DNA from: Ceriagrion tenellum
Lineage: Eukaryota; Arthropoda; Insecta; Odonata; Coenagrionidae
Assembly: GCA_963169105.1 (NCBI GenBank)
Contig: OY720641.1
Span: forward strand, 3,673,258-3,737,257
DNA: 64,000 nucleotides
Direction: 5' to 3'
The position numbers and the translations under genes were made by a program. This document shows, piece by piece, positions 36,101-48,100 of the stretch. Position 1 is the stretch's first letter; each line of letters starts with the position of its first letter. The notes under the pieces were generated by a model that did no database searches, was not told the origin of the DNA, and was given only the letters and a program-made list of their open reading frames with translations.

Positions 36101-39100
36101 TAACTCATGCTCAAACAAGGTATGCTCAGATTGAAAAAGAAATGCTCGCAATAGTGTTCGGCTGTGCAAAATTTCGCCAAGATATATATGGGAAAGAAAC
36201 ATTGGTTGAGACAGATCACAAGCCATCATGGGCGTAGCTAGGGGGTCCCTGGGGGGGCCCGGCCCCCCCCAGAAAAATTTGACAAATCGAAATTGTGGTG
36301 GCCACGCTTCACACAGCGCTGGCAACCGCGCGCCTGCGGCCGAGCCACAGCACGGCGGAGTGGTCCCTTTGGTTCTATATTTTGGCCGAAGGTAAGCTAC
36401 AATTTACACTGAAGCAGCCGGGGCAGCACTGCGAAGTTTGAAAATGTGCGCCGCGGACAGGCACTGCTGCTTTGTTCGTCTGCTTCTTCTGGCTCCAGCG
36501 GTGTAGCTGAGGTGCTCGGCACTCGTTTCAGAAGAGTTACTATATGTAGGACCTCTAGTCTCTGCCCGGCAGCGCGCTTGCCTGGCAGTTTCTTCCCCCT
36601 CCCTTGCCACCTCACCTCACCATTCCACCCAGCGCGCCGGCTCGCCCGCCTCAACAAGCATCGACAGGATTGTTGTTTGTTTACATTGACAGACAAGCCG
36701 CGCTGTGCTGGAGTGCTGGCGCCAGTTGACCAGTTTTTTCTTCAGCCACTGTGGTGAGTGTGGTGTTAAAAGCGTGGTTCCCGCGGCGCTCCCTGTGACA
36801 GCAAACCGGTGCATCTTGCGGATTACGTGATAACGCGCGGAGTGAAAAGGTAAGTTTCCAAATGAAATGACGCCGGTGTCTTGTGACAGGGAATCGGGAT
36901 GACGTGAGGGTTTCATCCTGCAGATAAGGTTCTTTATTTCTCTCGAAGCAATTTAGTCAAGTCACAAAACACCTCAACTATGATATATGATGCTGCCGTT
37001 GCTAATTGCCTCCTGTCTTCACTTGCAGACTGAGCAAACATCGCGCCACGACGGCGCCGTAATCATTTTTATTAAGATCAAAACGTTGTAACTCCCTTCA
37101 CGATTGAGATAAAGAAATGATTTAAGCACTAAAAACAACTTTATACTTTTATTCACATTTCATATGCAGCATTAATGGACCTACAATGTAAAATACGTAA
37201 GTTAGCAGGCGGCTACTTTTTACCTTGCAAAAATTCAATTTTTTATCCTTGAGATATTTACATCAGTATAACAACATTTTAGCTCAATTAACCACAAAAA
37301 CATGAGCACTGTTACGAAGAAAATAGTATGAGGAACTTTTATGTAAAAGTTTTAATCCAGCACGAGGAACGGTTTGCCGACAATCGAGTGAAAAAAAGTG
37401 AAGTGCGATCGAAAAACACGAAAAATCAGGATCTCATTTGGATTGTCATCAAAAGTATCTGAGGTAACAAATGGCTAACGCATCTGGTACTGTACACGCG
37501 AGAGTCGTAAATCAGAGTAAAGAAGAGATTGAAGAGAAAAAACGTTACTTGACAGAAGTAGCTGGCATCATTTCCTATCTCAATTGTCAAGGCATGCCAC
37601 TGAGAGGACATGATGAGAGCTCTGAATCTCAGAATAGGGGAAACTTTGTTGAATTGTGTAAGCTTTTTGCGAAGTATGATGACTTTTTTGCCAAACATTT
37701 TGAGCAGTGCCTTAACTACTGCAGCCCAACGGTTCAGAACGAAATAATAGAAGTTGCAGCCGGTCTAACTCTTCAAGAAATTGTAAAGGAAGTGCGGGAG
37801 TGTGGGTTTTATTCATTGATGGTTGATGAAGCCACATGTTACAAAGAAGAACAGTTGTCAGTAGTTTTGAGGTACGTAAGAGGATTGGAGCCCATCGAAA
37901 GGTTTCTCGGTTTCTTAAATTGTTCCACAGCAAGAGATTCCGAGTCGCTAAGCCAAATGATTCAAGATTTTTTAACTAAATACAGCTTGGACGATATACC
38001 AATGATTGGACAATCATACGATGGTGCCAGCGTAATGTCAGGAAAGAACGCAGGTCTCCAGGTGAAAATGAAAGAGATACACCCACAGGCAATTTATATC
38101 CACTGCTTAGCTCACAAAGTAAATTTGGCCGTTGTGTATTCCTGCAACGATATCCAGTCAGCTTACATTTTCTTCAATACTCTTGAAGCCCTCCATATGC
38201 ACTATTCACAACCTGGTAATCATGCCATCTTAGCAGGGATTCAAAAGAAGCTAGGCATTAAGGGTGGGAAAGAAATGGGGAGCTTAAGTAGTACAAGATG
38301 GTGCTGCCATTACACAAATTGTAACGTTGTAAAAAATAACTTCAACGCAATCAAGGAAGCCCTTGAGGAGGAAATCAACGCTGCACGAGATGGGGGTATG
38401 GTGGAGGCAATCGGTTTGTTGAGATCTATCGTACAACCTGAATTCGTTGTTAATCTTCTCACGTGCTGAGTAAGTATTTGCAAGGCCCGGATGCGACGCT
38501 CGGGAGAGCAAGTTCAGTTATTGCCAGCATCCAAACTACTTTGGCAGAGAGCAGAAATAATTTTGATGGTTTATGGGCCGAGATAGTACAATTTGCGAAC
38601 AATAACGACATTTTGCTAGAGCCTGTGTCTGTCTCAAAGAAAAGAAGGCAGCAGCCGCCCGCAAAAATGAGCGATTACAATGTTGAAACTACCGTAGGAA
38701 AAAGCCAGCTGACCGACCTACCATCTTTCACCAACCCCAACACTCGAGATTACTGGAAAATCAATGTGTACAAGAGGGTTTTGGATAACGTTATTTCACA
38801 TTTTCAGCACAGGTTTGAGTCTGTTCCCCTGGCAAAGGCAGCGGATGCCTTTACTCAGTTGAACTTGACTGAAGCTGAAGATTTCATTAATAATTACAAA
38901 GAAATTTTGAATATTGATACCCACTCCTTAAATGCCGAGGGTACAGTATTGAGAAAATTATTAAATAACAAGGAACTAGAGGCCAAACTTAAAAATGTCA
39001 GAGCAGAAATAAATGAAGATATCATGCCGAATGTTTACAGACTTCTCCAAGTAGCAATTGGCCTGCCCGTCAGCTCGGGTGGATGTGAAAGAAGTTTTTC

Positions 39101-42100
39101 AGTCATGCAAAGAATCAAGTCATGGATTCGGACTACAACCGGTCAATCAAGATTTTCAAATCTATCCATTCTTCACATCGAAAAAAAACTTGTTAAAGAA
39201 AGGGTTCCCAGCACTACCATCATTGAACATTTTTGTCAAAAAAAAATAAAATTCCTTTAAACCAAATATTTTGTTTCTTTTCTTTGTTTTCACGTTAAAT
39301 TAATATTGAAGTCGTATTTAATTTATTAGCAGATAACCATCCCAAAGTTTACTATGATCCCTCTGAAAATGTGTGAATCCTCATTGAAAGTAAAAGCTAT
39401 TTTATTTTCCAACTCGGTGTGATCATTTTCTGGCCTACAACAATCCCTTTCAGTATTTTACAAAAATGTCATCAGCAATTAGGCTAAATTTCAGTTCTGA
39501 GAAGGTTCAATTTCAAACATTTCTGGGGGAGAAACACCCCCTCTTGAAGTGGGGGTACCCCCCGGAAGGTGGGTGGTCCCATGCCCCCCCACCCCCCCCC
39601 CTCAGCCAAATTCCCTGGCTACGCCCATGCAAGCCATTAATTTCAATCTTTGATAAACCATTAGAAAAGGTAACAATTAGGTTGCAACGTATGATTCTGA
39701 GACTGCAGCCTTATAAAATTAGGTTACAGTATAAACCTGGTAAAGATTTATTAATTGCAGACACCTTGTCCAGAGATTTCAGTGAAAGAAGTGTTGATTT
39801 TGAATGTGATTATGACTCTGAGTTGGATGTACAGATAAATTTATTATTAAATAATCTTACATTGACAAAGACTAACTGGGACTTAATAGTAGAAGAGTCC
39901 ATCAAGGACAAAGAGCTCAACTTATTGAAACATTACATTCTCAATGGGTGGCCAAGGTTAAAAAGTTATGTTAAGTCTGAAATCAGACCATATTTTGATT
40001 TTAAGGAACAATTGTATGTGGTGAAACAAGTAATATTTAAAAATAATTTGATTGTATTACCTAAAAATTTAATTAATATCTTTTTGAAGAAACTTCATGT
40101 CGGACATCCTGGTATTGTTCATTTTAAGGAGAGAGCAAGGTCCTGTTTATTTTGGTTTAATATGAGTAAGCATATTGAAAGCTTTGTGAACTCTTGTGAA
40201 ACATGTCAAAAATTTAAAGATAGCCAGACTAGAGCTCCACTAATTATTCGAGAAGTTCCCAAGTTACCATGGGAAATGGTGGCATCGGATGTATTTGAAT
40301 TTCAAAAGAAACAGTATCTAGTGGTAGTAGACTATTTATCCAACTTTATAGAAGTACCTTTTTTACCTGATGTCAACAGTGAAAGTATAGTGAACAAGTT
40401 AAAGTCCATATTTAGTCGTTTCGGAATTCCTAATAAACACTATACAGATAGAGCCTCATATTTAATTTCAACTGATTTTCGACAGTTTGTTAATTCATGG
40501 GAAATTAAGCATATCATCTCTAGCCCCAACCTTCCTAATTCTAATGGTATGGCAGAATCAGCAGTAAAAAGAATAAAAAACCTCTTTAAAAAATCTATTG
40601 ACTCAGGGGATGACCCATATTTGGCTCTGCTACATCTTCGTAACACTCCAAGGGGTAACACACCCTCTCCAGCACAAATGTTAATGTCTATATGTTTAAG
40701 AACTAATATTCCTTGTTCATTTAAATTACTTATGACAGAGGTTAATTTAAAGAATGCCCGGCATCAAATAAGAATAAATGAACACAAAGTCAAAAACTGG
40801 TATGATCAACATGCCAAACCAGTGAACAATTATAAGAAAGGAGAGAACATATGGTTTCAAAAGCAGCCCAGTTCTGTATGGGCTCCAGGGTCGATAACTA
40901 ATGTAAGAAATGAGCCCAGGTCATATGACATTGTTGATTCAAATAGTAAGCCATATCTAAAGAGTGCTATACACCGGTTGCCTGATCGGGCTGAGGTACC
41001 ACCTATCCCAGAAGTAAATTTACCTCCTGAAACTGCATCAAATATTCCTGAGAATCAATTTTTAAATAATCTTGACAATTACTGTACCAAATCAGGAAGA
41101 GTGGTAAAAGCTAATCCAAAGTATAAGGATTAGAATTGATATGGTCACTATTTGTCATTTCTGTGTATGGTATTATCAATTGTTCTTTTGGTGGTGTAGA
41201 TTTATTCGATATGCCATTGAATTGTATGCTGTTTTGTATGTTTTTGTATGTTGTTGTATGCTGGTTAATTTCAAATTAATTGTTCTTGAATCCAATACCA
41301 AATTAACTGTTCTGTTGATGGGGTATACTTTTATGCTCATTAACCTCAAGATGCCTTGAATGATTCTTATATGTGTTTGTTGTTCATAGCTTTCCAAATT
41401 GTTTGTTTGGAAAGGGGAGATGTTGTATATGGAGCTTTATATATGTTTTACTATATGCTCAACAGATGGCGTCTGCCACCTATGTATTTTCATAGCTTCT
41501 AATAAAATGTAAGTTGGCTTGTTACTCTTGAACAAATGAGTCGTATTATTGCAGCTCCCTCCACAACAAGTACACAAATGGCTGTGCATATCCAGGACCC
41601 ATTCAATCGCTACTAAAACTGGTTCCTTTTAATGTACCACCTAAGGCTCTGGCATATATGTAATTCAATTCAATTTATTATTCACCAAAAGACAAAATAC
41701 ATTTGTATAGGTTTTGTCATACATAATCATTTAGTATAAGCATAATAATAAGCACATTTAAAATACAATGGATTCAAATTTCAGCTCAAAATACTCATTA
41801 ATGGAATATAGAGGGTTAGCACATAACCATTTTTCAGTTACACTCTTGAATTTGGTACAGCTTACTGAGCTGGCACTGCTAGGCAACTTGTTAAATAGTT
41901 TTTTTGCCAAGTTGTCGGATTGATTGTAAGTCTTGGATAATCTACAGTGATTGATATCAAGATTGTTTTTAGATCTTGTGTCATGTGAGTGGACTGAAGA
42001 TCTAATTAAGTACGTGTTAAGGTTTCATTTTATGTGCTTAAGGCTGCGAAGTGCAGACTGTAGATGGTTACTATGTGCAAGTTTCTAATATAGGCCTGCA

Positions 42101-45100
42101 GTGCTCATGGGGTCCAGAGCTATTCAGGATCCACATAGCCTTTTTTTTGCAACATATATGCCATAATCTCCATGCTCCTTCTAGGCCACATGACCATGAG
42201 GGCTCTTCAGACAGGTTTTGCTCATGGAACAAATTCCTAGTCACCCCGTGACTGTACGTTTATCAGAGAATTCATAAACGAAGCAGAGAAAATTATCATT
42301 TGTACATTATTTATGATTTGGAAATTATCGAAGGTCATCATTCTAAAATGACAACATTAGGTTAATCCTCTGTGACTACTATACTATACGTGGACTCATA
42401 TACTACTTGAGACTAGAACATTTAGTTGGTATACATGTAAACGATATATGCTACACTGAAATTCATCATTAATTAACGCTAAGATGGCTTAATAGAGCAA
42501 ATGTCAAACACATTTGATTGGCAGTTGAGAGATTTTGGTTCAAATCCTTGTCAAGTAATTTAATCATGGTGAATTTCATCTCATATTATATATATATCTT
42601 CGTAACCATGCATGTGACAATGCACCATAACGTTAGCATGGATCATTCACTGTGATTTGGATATTTTTAGGGAGATGGTAGGAGAAGGTCATAAATTGTT
42701 CAAAACAGATAAAATATATCAAGAGAAATGAAGGAGGTTTTGGTGAGAAAACATAGCTTACTCCTGTAATGAAGGTAGGGATAAGCCTATTGCAGGGGCA
42801 CTCACTGTTCAAAAAGTGTGAAGAGTATGGTTTTGCACTCCTAAAAGTGGTCACTGTTGAGCACGAATTTATCCTTTAAAGTTTAAAAGCCTGATGGTAG
42901 CTCATTTTGGGAGCCATACTCCTAATTGTTCTAAGTACATTGGCAATGGTTAATTATCATGTGGTAAAACTCCCTAGTTGATATAAAAATCCAGTTGAAT
43001 AAACCTAAGATCAAATCTTTTACCGTTTATATGAATCTGTCTGAGTGGTTGATACACTGACACTTTGAATTCTAGCCTTTTCCCCTTTTGGGGGTAATAT
43101 CCACTTCCACTGTACTCCTAAGGTAAAGTTAACCATGCACAAAGCTTCCCTGATATTATTTGTCCCTGGATCTTCACCCCGTACCAATACACCCAAAGGC
43201 GAATATGTTTAATTAGTAAAAACCCCATCAATGCTAGGTGATCTACCAGCTAAGGTAGTTATTAACAAAAGTAAATAGGTAAAAATCTTCTGGATTTTTA
43301 ATTGCCCATAGCATGCCGAACATTCTTCCCTCTATCAGAGCCTTTAGCAACCCATCACTCCTATTCACTTATTCCAGCCACACCCTGATCTCATCCAGAA
43401 GCTTCCACAGCCCTCTCCATCCTCCTCCACACCTACATCTTGAAAACTTGATGTCTATTCTTGTCATTCTTTCTCACAAACCATTTTTCTGCTCTATAAT
43501 GCTACACCCCATATCAAGCTCTTCACTAGCCTCTTCCTCTAACCCTTAAGCATGGTCCATGTCGTCAACTCCCTTCTATTACTAAATGCTTCCTTCCTCG
43601 ACACCATTCTCTTCATGTAATTGCTACTATGCCCATTTTATTCTTGTGTACTACCCCAGTACATAATATGTTCCACTTGCACCAGTTCGTGTCCTCACAT
43701 TACATAATGATGCATGATGAACTCACAGCCGATAATAATTATATGTATTTTTTATTGGTACTATATTTTAAATAAAGATGCTCAACATATCAAAAGTTCC
43801 ATTTTTCCAGCTCAAAACCTGTATTTTCTACTTAAGTTAGTAGTAAATTGATTTGCTCATAATTCCAGCAGTTAAAATTATAATTCTGAGTTGCCTTTTA
43901 TAAAAAAATTGAATGCTACTGACCAACATAATACTACTTCCCATTTGCCTGTATGATTATCGTATATTTCACCACCTTCCATGTCTCTGCCTTTCCGAGG
44001 AAAATCCGATATTAATATTTCATTACGTAGAATATGGATTCCTTACACCAAAAGCTAATCATCATTCTCAATTGGTCCATTTTAGGCCATAATACCTTTT
44101 TTTTAATTATTACTCATTCTTCATTGATGCTATCAGTCATCAAGGTGATGGTTTAGCAAAAAAGCAACATTTTGAGCAAATTTATCAAGGTTTTCAAAAT
44201 TTTGAGCAGCAAACAAAGTTTGAATGAAAGAATGCATAAACATATTTAACATATTTAATTTTAATTGCCCTTCTACTCAACTCTATATGTTCAATATTTA
44301 TTATTTCATTATGCAAACAAAAAAAAGTTAGCAAGTTAATATAATGTTTGTATCACCTCATGGAAATTCGTCGACAAAGAGAGACACTTTACATTTTGTA
44401 TAAATAAAACCAGCACTAGCCCTCTAAGCTTTTAAGGCTCAAGGTTTAAGTACAGTCAAACCTCCCTTAACGGACACCTCCAAATAGCGGACACCTGCCA
44501 TTAGCGGACAGTTTTTTAGGTCCCGGCAGCAGAACATTGAACCTTAAGGAACTAACACCTCCAAATAGCGGACACTTTTAATAACGGACGCAGTCAGCAG
44601 AAAATGCATTTTTCTGCCCCAATGCCCTCCAATAACGGACACATCACGTGCTATCCTGTGAAAATTTCTCTTCATCCAAACAAAAACACGCCATTTCTTG
44701 AAATCCTATTGCTTACAAAGTACTTATCCAGGAAAAAAACATTGAACAATTTGGGAGAAACACCTTGTTGGTCTACTGGTTGGTGCTCCTTCCTTTATTT
44801 ATTGCCACCCATTCCTTACCGTGGGTGTTGTGGAATTATCAGTATGGGGTTCTGCTGACTACCGAGGGAAGACGGTTTTGTGGGAAGAGATAAATTGAAA
44901 GGGAAGGAAGATGCTCTGGAGCAGCTAAGCAAGATGAAGTCCTTAGGGTGATGTAGATAAGGAAGTTAGAGAAATGGAGGAGGCTAATTGGGGACCTCTC
45001 TACTTCTATTCCCATGCTTTATGTGCCTACCAAGCGAATGCTTCAGTCCGGCAGAGATACGGAATTCCCACAGAATTGACTTTGAATCATCTGTTTTGGT

Positions 45101-48100
45101 GACTGAGGCCCAACCTGGCACCTGGATACAAAAGACCTGCAAGCGGGCGCGAAAGACGGGCGGCTCTCGCCTGGGTACGTGGGATAGTAAGGGAGAGAGA
45201 CAGACCCAAGAGCACTGCAGAAGTACGCCGGGCACGGGGGTCAAACGATAGAAAACAATGCAGATATTTTGCGCTATCCGGATATTGAAGGAAGAAAGAA
45301 AGAGGGGGATCATGAGCGCTGGCACAGGCACTTACAAAGTAGGCGAACTTTTGTACAAAGTAGCGGGAAAGTCGGAGTGTTAAAGGGAAGAGGAGGGGTA
45401 TGTATGACTGTGGCCCGCTAGGTTAGTCAGATTTCCAACACTATAGCCTCAGTTTCTCCTTTAAATTTCATGAGGTGATAGGTGAAGACCCAGGAATACG
45501 AAACTGCTTGGGCATCATCCTTCAAAAGGTATTTGCATTTCATGGCACTGCACAATGGCTGAAAAAAGGAAAAGGCTGTGTTTTTGTGAGAAAGTTGACA
45601 TTATGCATGCGTCAGACGAAGAGGTGTTAAGTATTCGTGCAATTGCAGAGAAATTTGGCATTGGAAAGACACAAGTAAGTGACATTCTTAAAAGTAAGAA
45701 AAGAATGGGCTGAGAACAAAAGTGAAAACATCAAGAGACAGTTTCCAAAAACTGACGGGCTGGTAATTGATAGCCTCACTTACGAGTGGTTTTGTAGAGC
45801 ACGTTCATTCAATATTCCAATATCTGGTCCATCAATCCAAGGAAAGGTAATCGAAATTGCAAAATAAATGGGTGTCTCTGACTTGAAGGGATTGAATACC
45901 TGGCTTGAAAAATTTAGATTACGCCACAACATATCATTCAAAAGTGGGTGTGGGGATGCAGCTTCCGTGAGTGAGAAAACTGTGCATTGTCGGAGGTCTA
46001 AACTAAAGGTTTGTGTCAAACTTACAGTGAAAGAAACATTCAACTGAGATGAGACCGGAGTTTTCTTTCGTGCATTACCGGGGAAAACCATGTGTTTGAA
46101 GAATGAAAAGTGTTGAGGTGGAAAAGTTTCCAAAGAAAGAGTCACATCATATGTACAAATTTGATCAGTGTATTTGAAATGCCGCTGGTGATTGGAAAAT
46201 CCTTCAGACCACGATGCTTTAAGAACATAAATGTAAACCATCTTGGTGTTCACTGGTATGTGAACAAGAAAGCATGGATGACTTGTGACACCATGACTGA
46301 CTGGATTACAGAGTTCGACCGGAAAATGGGCAGGGAGAAAAGAAAGGTTATTTTGTTCCTCGATAATGCTTCATCCCATCCGGACTTTAAGTTAGAAAAT
46401 GTGAAATTACTTTTTTCCCTCTTAATATGACATCTTTTTGTCAGCCTTTGGATCAAGGGGTGATGCAAAACTTCAAAATCCAATACAGAAAAAGGGTACT
46501 GAGCCATATTTTATCGAAAATTGAAGAAAAAAGTGAAGCAAATGAAATATCAGAAAGTATCACTATTCTCGAAGCCTTGGACTATTTCATCAGTGAATGA
46601 TGTTCAGGGAGCAACTGTCCATAATTGCTTCATTAAGGCAGGATTCAATTACAATGAGGAGGACAGTAATTCTAAGATAGAGAGCGGAAACTGACCAAGA
46701 AGAACTGGAAATGCTAATGAAAAATTTTTTGGGTGAAGTAGAAGAGGAATATGCTACAATAGGTGAGTGCTTATGCACAGAAGACCAATCCCTCAGTACA
46801 AACGAGCTTATTTCTGAGGCAAAAATGGGTTCTCTTGAATGTTTATGCTAAAAAAGTATTGTTTCAGTATTTAGTTTTGTTTCAACATTTGTTTAAAATT
46901 TGCTTATGATAATGAAGATTCCAAAAGTCATTACAAGGACAACAATTAACAATACTTTCATTACGAATGTTTATGCTAAAAGAGCATTGTTTCAATATAT
47001 ATGAAATTTAAAAAAATGTTGAAAGGTATCAAAATTCTTACAATTTTATTAAACAATGCAGTTACAGCACAAACAAACTGCGCCGTAATTGTCCGGACAG
47101 CAGCCCCCTCTAAATAGCGGACAATTTTTCTGGTCCCATACATGTCCGCTATATGGAGGTTTGACTGTACATGGAAAATTCATCATTTTACTCATCCATT
47201 TAAGGTGTATCCATAGAGAATGGATGTAAATGTCATTTATTTCATATTCTGGATCCTTATAGAAGATCCCTGTTTGATTGGAATAACAAAATTTTACCTT
47301 TCCGCGCTATTTTTCTCGCAAATGAAACCTGAAATTACCTGCAGTTGAATGGGAAAATAAGATAAACACAAGGATAAAAATTAGTTCTCTATGAAATATC
47401 AATGCCATTTTCACCGAAATCTACATAGGAAGTGGAAACTCCTGATAAATGATTAAAAATAAAATGAATGCATCTTAGCCCCTTAGTTTTTGAGTAAATG
47501 GCTTATGATGTGAAAATTGAAGTTAAAATGAGATAATTCCTCAGAAATGGTACTTCAGTTGGCATCAATGGCTATTAAAAAACGGTTCATTAATTTAAGG
47601 GAATTTGTTGGGCCTCATTCTCGCCTTTCAATAGCTAACGCAATCCATCCCTGGAAGCCGGATTTTTAAGATCATTTGAAAAAACATAGAATTTATTTTT
47701 GGTTTAGTTTATATATGTAGTTGCAGTAGCAACTCCTAAAGAATGCATCATATGCTGGCTTCCTCATTTTATGGCATTATTTTAAATAAAAATTTATCAC
47801 TTTCAATGACATTCTGTGCACTAGAAAGGGCATAATTCTCACTTTTTTTCCTCCATCATCTTCAGCATTACTGGTAAGAATAGATCCAATTTCACATAAT
47901 TTTCAAAATCAGGGTCTTCAGTTTTCTCTACAATTTCCTTTATTTCTGCATCAGTTGCGTAGAGTCCTATGATGAGGACAAGAAATTTAGAACATTTTCT
48001 AAAAGGAGGAATGGGTGATCTAGAAGATCACTTTCATTGCATTGAGCATATCCTGAGTCTTACAAACAATAACTATTTAATATATATTTCTACAAACCTA

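Larger units (their letters stand above)
33500..41568 (+). mobile_element. Ty3/gypsy LTR retrotransposon, degenerate, with nested hAT
   Basis: Bounded by LTRs (33500-33706, 41421-41568) and a 5-bp duplication AGTAC. After removing the nested hAT and its duplicated target the element is about 4.65 kb. Order gag, zinc knuckle, protease, RT, RNase H, integrase is that of Ty3/gypsy. A purine tract GGAAAGGGGAGA abuts the 3' LTR, and TGGTGGCAGCGG directly after the 5' LTR is in the primer-binding position. No envelope gene is present. Stops and frameshifts occur in gag and pol, so it is dead. It lies in DRC8-like intron 2, antisense to that gene. Confidence 0.95.

Noticed and set aside
39466..39637. 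N-terminal part of the 555-codon frame as gypsy protein
   Set aside because: These codons come from the hAT 3' end; the gypsy protein resumes only after the target duplication.
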